From Apoderus coryli (taxonomy: Eukaryota > Arthropoda > Insecta > Coleoptera > Attelabidae): 64,000 nucleotides of DNA. Location: positions 8,122,001 through 8,186,000 of the forward strand of contig OU452210.1 of NCBI GenBank assembly GCA_911728435.2. Reading direction: 5' to 3'. Under the pieces are notes generated by a model, which saw nothing but the letters and a program-made list of their open reading frames with translations, had not been told where the DNA came from and ran no database searches. Shown piece after piece: positions 11,901-23,200 of the stretch. The position numbers and the translations under genes were made by a program. Positions within the stretch are counted from its first letter, which is position 1, and the number at the start of each line of letters is the position of its first letter.

Positions 11901-14900
11901 TTGAAATGATTACAAAACCACAAGTCCAAGCCCAAGAGAGTTTAAACGAAACTAGTTTGTTTGCTTACACCAACCTTGTACGCAGTGTTTATGTTGACAG
12001 AAAAATGTCTCACAGCCAATTCCCAGTTCATAGCTTCGGGTCTTTCAATACCCCTGAAGGTAGAATTTACATCAATCAAACAGTTATACCACATTTGAAG
12101 CAAAAATTGGTACAAGCTATTGAACGTGATGACATCCGTCACATTCATGTATACATTCGCGCTCTTGGAAACACTGGTCATCAAAATATGCTAAAAGCCT
12201 TCGAACCATACTTAGAAGGAAAGAAACAATGTTCGCAATTCCAAAGATTGTTGATGGTTATTTCTATGGATAAATTCGCTGAAACGAACCCTGTTGTTGC
12301 CCGTTCAGTATTGTTTAAGATTTATCAAAACACAGGAGAAAGACAAGATGTAAGAGTAGCTGCTGTATACCAATTAATGCGCACCAGCCCACCAACTGAT
12401 ATGCTACAACGTATGGCTGAATACACTAACATTGATGTTCACGAACATGTCAATGCTGCTGTTAAAGAATGCATTGAAAGTTTGTGCAACCTAGAAGGAA
12501 AACGATTTGAATACATGTAAGTTTTAATTCTTTGATTTGTTATGTTTCGATAAATAAACTACATAAAATAATTAAAAGCTAATAGGAATTAGTACACTGC
12601 CGTTGGTCTGGTGGCTACTTTACCAGATGAATACTTATTATTATTGTACTTGCAGACGATCATCAGCTAAAGCTGCGAAGCCTTTGCTTACACCAAAAGT
12701 ATACGGAAAACACAACGCCGTAAACTACATGAGAAACAAAGTTGTTGAAGAACTTAACCTTGCTCTTCAACATTCTTTACGATCAATTGGAAGTGAAGAC
12801 AGTTTTATTCCAAAATCAATCAGATACTCTCTAAGAAGCTATCTAGGAGGAATGGAGCGTCATATGATTGATGCCCAAGCTATTATCTCAAGTGTTGACC
12901 AAATGGTCCGAGTTGTGGATGAACAAACTGATGGACATTACAAAGCTAAACAACAAAAACAAGCAAGGAGCTCCACTGGCAAATATTCAAGCGAAAACAT
13001 TGCCCGTCTTTTGAATATGGATCGCGAAGAACTTGAGAAATTGGAAGGAAGCGTGTACTTAGAAATGGGTGCATTGCAGAAAATGTGGTCTTTTGATAAC
13101 CATACTATTGAACATCTACCTGAAGGTAATTTTTTTTATAGTTTTAATAACTGTGGTGTACTTAGGTATATTATATTCTGTTTGTTACAGTTATTCGTGA
13201 ACATGAAGAATCCTTGAGAAAAGGCAAAACAATGAACTACTTGAAACTTTCCAACCCTGGTGCTATTACCATTTCTTTCCCAACTGAAATGGGTTTCCCA
13301 TTCATCTTCACTTATGATGCAGCTAGTTTGACCCAAATTGATGGAACAATCAAAGCAACAGCCAATCCAAATGTTTCACAAAACGACAGATTACGTAGAC
13401 CAGATTCAATTACCGCTAAAATTAACGTACGCATGACTGGTGGTGTTAAATTCCAAAGCCACTTGACATTTGTCACTCCATTCGACCACCAACGCTACTT
13501 AAGCGGAGTTGACAGAAACTTACATGTTCGCGTCCCTGTAGATCTGAAACTGGAAGTTGATCTTAACAACGTTCAAGTTAAAACTGAAATTACTCCTTGC
13601 CAAGAACAATCAGACTCTTTCAATGTACACTATAGTTTGTGGCCATTTACTTCAAGAAGTGACATAATGACTGTTGTACCAGTTTCCTTGCGACCAAATA
13701 CTCACCACATAACTCAAGAAAAGAGCCAAGTCTTCGACAAAGTTTTTGGCAAAAAACACACTGGAATAGCAATGCGCATGTGGGGTAACCACCCATATGG
13801 TTCGCTAGATGTTTTGAAATTGGGACACATGCTTAAAGAATACGATCTTCTTACAGCAGCTAAATATATGTGGAACAAATCTCCTATGATCCAATCTGAA
13901 TTTAACTTGCAACATATGCCTCAAGAATCATCAACCAACAAAATTGTTATCCAAGCCCATCACAGAAGAATCTACAGATCTGAGGCTCAAAAAGATGTCA
14001 GTGAGAAATTCCATTCCTTGGAAGAACTTTCACAAATGAAATCTGAAGACCAACATTCCCGTCAAGAAAAATACTGTCAAGCTGTCGGCAACGGAATTAA
14101 CAACTGTGCTATCAAATATTGTGATTACTCAATTGAATTCCAAGGTCAAAAAGAAATTAAACATACTTTCACAACTGCATATTCCAAGAGTAACGTTCAT
14201 CCAAAATCTCGTCTTATTGCCTACTACGAAAACATCGTTGAATCAAAACCTTTCAAAATGGCATTGCAAATGAAAAACCGTATTCCAAACGTTAACGGAT
14301 TGGACATCGAATACGCGTTACGTCACGAACCCGAACAAGAACACGAAATTGAATTTGCTTATGCTCAATCTGGAGAAGAACCCACAAAGATTTCAGCCAA
14401 AATCAACTACAATAGAACTGAAGAACGCAGGCAATACATTAAAGAACACGAAATATACAAACAATGTAAACAAGACCTTTCAGCTGGCAAACCAGAACAC
14501 ATCCAAGCTTGCGTTCGTACCATGATCCAATGTAACAGGCTTAACAAAGCCCACATTAGCATTGAACACAATATCGAAGGCAACAGATTCTATCAGGTTA
14601 AAGATATATTCCACAGTATTCGTACTTTCTACTATCCAATGGTTCAGGTAGATGCCTGTGAAAGTATAGGTAAGAACAAAATCTCTGCCACCTTCACAAT
14701 GGAGCCTGAATTAAACGCATTGAATGCCACTATTAAAGTATCTGAGCAAAAAACTAAGATTCAAAATATTGAGGTTGGTGAATGGCTCCGGGAAATCTTA
14801 GTCCCACACCCCGTATACCATATACGTAGCCGTCTGCTTGGAAAACTTGTTGGAGATGCCGAAACCTACAGACGTAAGTAATCATGCATAACATTTCTCA

Positions 14901-16018
14901 ATTCAACAACAGAATAGAATATTGGTGCATGTCAAACTGCTCAACATTTGTAATAATTTTTATACGCCTTTTTTCGCAAGTATCTAATAATTTTGTACAT
15001 TTTTGCAGCCTCATGCACTGTCGACGAAAACTCTGTAAATACCTTCGACAATAAATCTTACACTGCATCATTTGGAGATCAATGGACAATTCTTTCGCAA
15101 TACACTCCCAAACATGCCCGCCACAACCAGCGTCATGAAAAGGAAGATGAACATCTCCAACACCAAATTGAAAACTATGCCGTAATGATGCGCAAATCCC
15201 AAAGCGGTGACAGGAAAAAAGATATTATGATCACATTGAACACAAATGAAACAGAAGGTCAATACATTGAAATACTCATGACACCAACTGGCAAAACTTC
15301 TGAAGACGAACCTAAAGGAATAGTTGCTGTAAATGGTCAACACATCACTCTTCAAACTGACAAAAGCTATGACATAGAGGATTCTTACATTCAAATTTAC
15401 CTACTTCCAAAAGGTGAAGTGAAAGTAGAAATTAAGGACGCTTTCTACGTTCTATATGACGCAGAAATAGTACGAATGTCTGCCACCAACGGCGATAAAC
15501 TTCGAGACTGTACTGTTGGTATTTGCGGTAACTTCAATGATGACAAATCTGACGAATTCACAACACCAGAAAAATGCGTTGCCAGAGATGTCCGTAAATT
15601 CATTGAAAGTTACAAATTGGAGACGAAACAACAACGATCAGCTGAGTCAATGGATGAACACTGTCGTCCAAAAGTAACTCCAATGTATGTCAATGTTATT
15701 TCTGATAGAGATGCTGGAAGAAGTGAAAACGAACATGGATCAACCGGCAACTGTGTAAAATACCAAACCCGCTACGTAAAACAAGGTGGAGAAACGTGTT
15801 TTACTTTACGCCCAGTTCCAGTCTGCAACTGCCAGAAACATGAGATTGTCAGGAAAACTGTTCCCGTACATTGTATTAAATCAAACGAAAGTACACAGAC
15901 TGCTAACTTAGCTGAGATGTGGACTAAGTTGATTGATAATGGAGCAAACCCATTGTTTGTACACAAACCACAAACTGGAACCGTCCAAATGGATTTACCA
16001 ACACAATGCCGTAACTGA
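8995..16018 (+). CDS. Vg: Vitellogenin, complete, five exons
   Basis: Secreted yolk precursor and lipid carrier. Exons: 8995..9025, 10302..12516, 12656..13125, 13191..14873, 15009..16018, giving 1802 residues plus TGA; every junction has GT..AG and keeps frame. Exon 1 encodes a signal peptide (MWSKSLLFLLVTWAYA, completed by exon 2). The N-terminal lipid-transport domain fills roughly residues 20-730, with a furin-type site ARRKR near residue 336-340 followed by a short acidic, serine-containing stretch rather than a long polyserine tract. The DUF1943-type region follows, then a von Willebrand factor D domain in exon 5 with RDCTVGICGNF. The usual DGxR-like motif reads DAEIVR here. Length fits the insect family. 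Intron 1 (1276 bases) holds a TA repeat and a LINE-type tail. Expression in female fat body under hormone control is family knowledge, not visible here. Confidence 0.97.
9525..9553. repeat. TA dinucleotide microsatellite
   Basis: An almost uninterrupted run of alternating T and A inside intron 1 of the complete vitellogenin gene. Confidence 0.85.
10020..10170 (-). repeat. LINE/SINE-type 3' tail in vitellogenin intron 1
   Basis: Read on the minus strand it contains a GGCTTCAACTTCGCC block, then AATAAAGTCTTTTATTAG and an ATT-rich end. The same arrangement occurs at 31220-31340 (plus) and 36225-36365 (minus), so these are copies of one dispersed family. The AATAAA followed by simple ATT repeats is typical of non-LTR retrotransposon 3' ends. 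Confidence 0.55.
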
Positions 16019-16091
16019 TTTTCAATTTATTATTGAATATGATTTGATATTTAGGTATAGAGAGCATTCCAAAAATGTAAAAAAAATATAA

Positions 16092-16097
16092 AATAAA
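16092..16097 (+). terminator. Poly(A) signal of complete vitellogenin gene
   Basis: AATAAA 74 bases after the stop codon. The homologous position in the upstream copy has no perfect hexamer. Confidence 0.7.
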
Positions 16098-17059
16098 ATA
16101 TTTATGTTTTTATAAATTCGAGTTATAACTTACCAACCTACCTACTCCTTAATATTCGTATAAATAAGTAGAACAGCCTGCAAGTAGTTATCATACAATT
16201 CTTATAACAAATAAATTTACAGCGTGTTTCGAAGTAGATATACCAAGCTGGTTCAAAATATATCGCTCGTTGGGACGGTAAACCCATTCCGGTTTACCCC
16301 CACACTAATTGATAAGCAAACTAGGAACATTTTCTCAATTAAAACTGTAATTAGTTTTGTTAAATATAGGCATTTCAATTATTATTATTAATACCGTTAA
16401 AAATAATAACATATTAACGAATTGGAAATGGACCTGCATTTCCAATTGGAAGAAAACATAAAAAACTACTGTTCGCGTTACCTGCACACTGGAATTGCCG
16501 GAGAGATGATAAACGACCAGCAGTGTGAAAGAACAAATTATCAGTTCTCAATTAGACAATGCATCAGCTCATTCTGCATTGCTTCAAAACGTTCCTAGCG
16601 CCGTCGCAACAAATATCGTCGATATCAAATAGGATCCAGTGATTTGGCATTTTTCTCATGAAAATATTCGTTGGGATTTTGCTTTCTGAGAGCATCTTAT
16701 ACATCATAGTATGCAGCAGCAACAAAAAAACTCCAAATATTAAAAGCCATAGATAATATAGTTATCTACAAATACGATGGGATATGGCCTAAGACCTGGA
16801 CTGTACTGGTTATTCTATAAATTGTAAATAGGAAATAAAACGTCAAACTCCACGAAATCAATTTAATAATCTATAAATTCTGTGATTGCCCCCAGTTCGT
16901 AGGTAGATAGCTTGATTACTAGGAGAACTTACCGTTAAATTTTGCGGCTTCCTGGAGCCGTAGGTATTCTTCTCGGTCGCCAAAAGCCACAGGCAGCTGC
17001 GATTAACGCATTAGCTCTGTAAGTGTCATTTATACAAAAGTTCCGAACACATTTATCAG
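16098..17059. other. Intergenic DNA between vitellogenin and RNF216-like gene (convergent)
   Basis: The two genes converge on this stretch. It holds two short hairpins (GGTAAACC with GGTTTACC near 16278-16300, and the one at 16420-16447) but no gene that I can support. Confidence 0.5.
16420..16447. repeat. Perfect 11-bp hairpin
   Basis: AATTGGAAATG and its exact complement CATTTCCAATT are separated by six bases. It lies alone in the intergenic region and has no T-run that would suggest a short pol III transcript. Confidence 0.6.
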
Positions 17060-17065
17060 TTTATT
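17060..17065 (-). terminator. Candidate poly(A) signal of RNF216-like gene
   Basis: AATAAA on the minus strand, 154 bases beyond the stop codon at 17219. Confidence 0.5.
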
Positions 17066-17218
17066 TCAAAAATAACATATTTATGCACGATTGTACACAT
17101 TATAAAAATATAACACGCTTTAATAAGCTACTTTATAAAAAATAGAAAATATTGGCACTTTGGCAAAACAATGAACACACTAAATACGTAATAATCAACG
17201 ATGAGCAACCAGATTCTC

Positions 17219-20200
17219 TTAAAAGTGATCCTCGATACCCACGCTAGGATCAATCTTAATTACGACATTTCCCAATTCTTGTTTGGCTTGTCGAACATTG
17301 TTCAAAACTCTGGTTAGGTTTAGTTCATTATCACTTGTGTGTAATGGACATCTAGATAAAAACAAATAACATGACATTACAGTTGTTAAAATGTGGAACA
17401 AAAAACTGTTTTAAAAATATTTCAAGGGTTACTTACATATTAACACCAATTATAGGGTTGAAATATTTGTTTTAATAAATCATTAAAATTGTTTTGGGTT
17501 TTTCTTCAAAATATTTTTTTCATTCAAAATTAATTGACGTACTGTGCTGATTGATATATATGACGATGATGACTGATATATATCAACGTATATTACCGAA
17601 ATTTTTTGACTTCCGCATTTTTTTACCTTTGCATATTAAAAGCTCAAAACGTAAAAGCCCTAATAAGATAGTAGTAAATTATTTAACAATAACCGATCCA
17701 GAATAATTTCCTAATGTCTAAATAAATAAAAGTAGAGGGGTGATAGACATACTTGACTCTGCACTGCGTTTTCTGACTGTTAGTTTAGTGACCCACAACT
17801 AGCACATATTGCCCGTTAATCAATTTTGAAGAAATGAAAAGCTTTTTTAAAGACAAAAACCCATTAATTTGAATGAACTATTACTACAAAAAGAAAATTT
17901 CTACGCCTTTTAAGGGTGCAGTATTGTTATTATTATCTACACATTGGCATATTTGTAAAATAGTTTCTCCTTCCACCTATGAATTTTAATGTAAATTTCC
18001 ACTCTTAGTTATAAAATTGTGAATATTGATGATGTTCATTTTTAGCAGTACAAGGATATCAGTGAGTATTTAAGCTACAATTAAACTATAAATTAAATTA
18101 ACTGACCTTCCTTCAGCAATAGCACCGAAATGATCGTATCCCTTGATACTTTCTCCGCATATATAGCACATTGTGTGACCACAATTAACGCAGGCTACTT
18201 TGTTACAACCACTTGTTTTAATAAATGGTTTACTACATTTGGAACAAACTCTGTAAAAAATGTTAATAACTACCTAGTTACCTTTCTACAAAATTAGCAG
18301 TTAAAATTCTTTTTTGTTGAACAATGGTAAACATTTTTAAACCAATACATCAAACTCACAAATTGACCACATTACTTCCAAGTAAATAAAATCGGTTGTG
18401 TTAGCCCAAAACTTTCCCGGTAAGACAAATATAATCTAAAATAAATGGAACAGCCTGTATTTTCGTACACTATAAAGTGTGGCATCCGCGAATTTCTCAT
18501 CTTTTCTTGATTGTTGCCAGATTTTGAATGAATTGAATTGATTGAAACATAAATAATATGGACCAAATTATTTTAGCAAATATAAAATAAAATAAACTTG
18601 GGGAAATTAAGTTTGTGTTTAATTAAGCATCTGCGCGTCTTTCGGGTGTAAATAGATTTCGGATTAATTACGATATTGCGCGAATAATAAGTACGTGGTG
18701 GATCATGGCGATAATTTCAAAAAAAGTCTGGCAGCAGTGCATTGTAAGTTAGTATGTTGTTTAAGCGAATAGATTCCATAAGAATAACACACAAATATGT
18801 TTTCTTTTTTAATTACTTTACTGCCATGAAAAATTGACTATTTGGGAACTATGTTAAAAATGTTTCCCTACAAAGTAGCCTCAACAAAAGTAAACGTTGC
18901 ATTGTGCTGAAGATTTATTTATTTTAAAACATATGTCATATTTTACACTTGTTTTGATTCTCAATTTAATGCAGATTTAAGTTCTACTTTTAGTGAACAG
19001 GTTATGTGGATATCCCTGTATAATAAACGGAACCTCTTGTACTTTAAGTTAATTGATAGCAAAATTTAATGTCTGTTTTTAAATTTTGCCTGTCTCTTGG
19101 CCTAAAATTTTAAGCCCTATAAAGACCTTGTTTTGAGTACTTTTGAAAACAAATTTTCAATCGGCAGTAAAAATTTTTGATGACTATATTTTTCGCTTCA
19201 AATAAAAGCAACTTGTCGAAATTTATATTTCAATATTTTTTAATACATTTAGTTCCATAATTTGTCATATATTCAGTAACATTTCTATCGTTTACCTAAT
19301 TACTTGCATTTCAAAATAAATTATTTGTTATTTTTTGGGAAGTTTTATAATTTAAATGTTTGCTATAAATCATAATAATAATAGAACCTTTGGCGTTGAA
19401 TAAAGCTAGAAAACATGTTTCACCAGTTCACTCCGTGTGTTGTGTGTAATGTTAAATATTTACTGTTTTTCACGTTGTTATTATTTGTGAAACCATCAGA
19501 AAATGTAACCTTTTCAAGAATTAATTATATTAGTTCACTATACCTTAAAAGGGCCTCAGTCATTTTATTTTCAATGAATGTTCTTCTTTTCACGTCTTCA
19601 TCATATTCAATCTCATTACACCTCTTTGGAATGTGCGACTCATGTCTACATTCTCTGCAAGATTGTTTCGCACACTTCGGATTCTCACATACAAATATTT
19701 TCTCAGATGACGGTAATGGCTTAGCAAAGTCACAAAATGGACATGTTTCAACATCCTCAATTTTCGCTTGCTTAATTTCTGCGCTCTGCAAACGTCTGAC
19801 AACTGTTTCGAATAGATTTTTGTCTAAAACCATCTCTAATGTTCTCAAGCTAAATTCGGAATTGCAGTTGTTGTTAAAACAAGGAAATTTTATTTTTCCA
19901 TCGCCAATGCTTGTTTGAACACCTCTTCGTACGCAAGTTCTACAAAATACGCAACCTCCCGTGCAGAAATAACATTCTTCGGGAATAAGTTCATCATCGA
20001 AACAGCAAGGGCAAGTGGCTAATAAATTACACTTCTTTGCTTGTTCAAACATTCCTGCGTATGATTGGTTTTTGTATTTCACAATTCTTCTTATAAGCTT
20101 TCTATGTTGTAGATAACATATCTAAAGAGAATATTTGCATTAGTTTTCTATGTAGACACACAAATAATCCACAGTATATTTAATTTTTCTAAGACTGTCT

Positions 20201-23200
20201 TTAAATGTCTTATCAGATTTAGAAATCTTCTTTCCCCTCCCTCCCACAGAACTGCAATATTTGAACGATCCTTTTCATTTCAGATCTATAATATTTATAA
20301 TAACCTAAAACATTTGAATATTGGTTCGTTCAAAAAAAATTTAATGAACGTTTGTTGAATCCACTTTAGCCGATTTACTCTAAATGTAGTTTTTTAGTTT
20401 TATGTTAATCGTTATAAACATGGGTATTTGATAGTGATTATTTCTAGTTATTTTTGATTTCGCTACACGAGACACCCTTTATATTTCCCTAATTATGTGT
20501 ACAGTGGTATTTTTTTTTTTTTTAGAATTTGTAATTGATTTTTGGGGTTAGATTTCTATATCAGTTTTTAACTGCCATCTAACCCATTTTGTAGTTCCTT
20601 TGTGTTTATGCATTATAAATGTATGTATTGTAGAATTTGAATTTTATGTTGAACTGCAAATAAATTTATTATATGTTCAATCATGATTGGAAAATGTAGT
20701 ACATTGTAATGCTGTTTTTCATTTACCCGTCCGTAATAAATATTTCCCACTAGTTGCTAGGCAACTGATGGGACATATTTATTACGCACGGGTAAATTTC
20801 CTGGTAATGACAAAAGTATGAAAAATCACAATAGCAACGCTGGCAATACAAACACACCAAATTGACAGTTTAGGTATTTATAATAATTATAATTAAGTAT
20901 TTCGCTAATTCCAAAACACAAAAACAGTGATGGTGAACATAGTTTAACACCACCCAGTCAATTTAATACTTCTAACTTATCGTATTTAGGCTTACGGCAA
21001 CAGGGGTAAGTTTCGAAAAACAAATATTTCCCTAAAAATTATGTTTAATTTATTCAAGAGCATTAAATCAGTCGTAGAAAAAGTATAGTGTGAAACACAT
21101 GAAATGACCATATCCTACTCGTATGATTTGCAGCATGAGCCGCAGGCACTCGTAGGAAATATATGCCATTTCATGTTCGTTGCACAATATACTATTGTTT
21201 GATTGCTTGAAAGGAGGGTAAGGGGAGGGCATTTTGGAATCAAAATAATCATATATGTTATTATAAGTTATTTTAGCTTGTTTTAGTATTGTACCTTTCT
21301 TGAACCGTGTTGCAATTTTTTTATTCTTTTCCGTTCATGGGATATAAGGTTCTTATTTAAAAGCGAATTTTTTTCTTTTGGAATATTTTTATTTCACGTC
21401 ATCGTACAACGTTTCGGCATTATTAGCCTTCCTCAGGTACATCTCTTTTCTTACACTTACAAATTATTTAGGTGTATATCACTTTGAGTAGGTATTTTTG
21501 TTTGAATTCATTCAAAAGAAAAAAATTTTCACAATAGAATTAGAAACTATAGATTGAGCCTCCGCTATGTAATAAAAGTATTCGAAGATTCAGGTAAACG
21601 GATGTTAACGACGATGTTAAAATAAATATAGTCTATAGAAAATGGGTTGATATTTATTGACTGAATTCTTTTGGTTTTGATAAATTACTCGCTTGGCTTG
21701 TAGAGCTACTCGAGAATTGCCCACGTATATCACGCTCACAAAGGAAGATCTTAATGATTCTCCCTCGTAAACGAGTGATGGTCTGCATTTGAACTCAGTT
21801 AATAAATACTGGATTAGATTTAAAATTAAAAGGAAAGTCGAATATATTTAGTAACTATTATTTATTTAATTATTTAAAAAATATATTTAATAAAAAAAGA
21901 CAAGTCTCAAAAATCATCAATTATAATATTTAAAATTTGTACTTACATAATCTAGATACAATTCCGATGTTAGAGTCATGAACTTTTATAAATTATTAAT
22001 CAGCGAAAAATACCTGGTTCGACCGGATGCAATATTTTTATTACAATATACCGGGTGTGACAATATATAAATGAGATTAGATGTGTTTGAAACAAATTTT
22101 TGAAAACAGTAATTGTTATTAAGCTCACTTTTTTTTTGCTATAAGCTAACGGGGTTTTCTAAAGTATTTTATTAACCAAACTGGTATGGGAATGCCAAAC
22201 AGAACTTAGGGCCCTGGCGGACCACAACAGGGTTAATCTAGTGTGGGTCCCGGGGCACTCGGGAATAGAAGGCAACGAGAGACCGGATTGGCTGGCTAGA
22301 CAAGCCTCTGAAACCACATATACTGGCACGGAACCTGCGCTGGGCTTGTCTAAAAGAACGGCGAGGGAACTCCTCAAGTGCTGGGCCAAAAACGAGCACC
22401 AGAGATATTGGGAACATATTCCCAAGCAGGAGCATGGGAAGAGGTTTATACCTGGTGCCGCAACAAAACGCACTGAAAACTGCTATCATTAAGCAGGAGT
22501 CAGATGCGAATAACTATGGGACTCCTTACTGGGCATTGCGCTCTGAGAGACCACCTAAATAAGATGGGGCTGTACAATGGGGACCTGCAATGCAGATTGT
22601 GTAATGGGGCAGTTGAAACAGCTTACCATGTAATATGTGAGTGTGTAGTTCTACAACGAAGAAGACACGCTATATTTGGGCATTCGCTGATTGCGCCAGC
22701 AGATATTGACACCCAACACATAACTGAACTCCACAAGTTAGTGGAGGGTACAGGGCTGCTGGATTGGATGGCATAATATACGGGGATCTTTCACAATAAG
22801 CCCATGAGGCTGCAGTGAAACCGGGGACTTCAGTCGTACGGACCCTTTCAAAAAAAAAAAAAGTATTTTATTAATTAGTAAGACACCCTTACGGATAAAA
22901 CAACAAAAAAAAAAACAGTACAATATCGCCATTTATCTTTTATTTGTTTATGTGATTAATTCGATTGGATGTGTATATGTGATTAAATGGAAAAATATAA
23001 AAACTAAAATAATAACTTTTTAACCGTCAAGAATTGGATAACCACATACCTATATGGTTATTTTGATTCCATATGACAACCTAACTCGTGAAATTTTAAA
23101 CGCCATTGTATCGAGAATTATGAAGGCAAATATCAAAAGTGACGTATCGCTGTAAAGCAGATACAGGGAACTTCAAAATGTTTATACCCGTCTTTATCTC

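Noticed and set aside
12603..12655. In-frame extension at the 5' side of vitellogenin exon 3
   Set aside because: This is intron: a clear GT..AG pair (12517, 12655) restores frame with exon 2.
19415..19918. Long plus-strand open frame of 167 codons
   Set aside because: Mostly antisense to the cysteine-rich coding exon of the RNF216-like gene; the minus strand has the RING/IBR motifs and matching splice sites.
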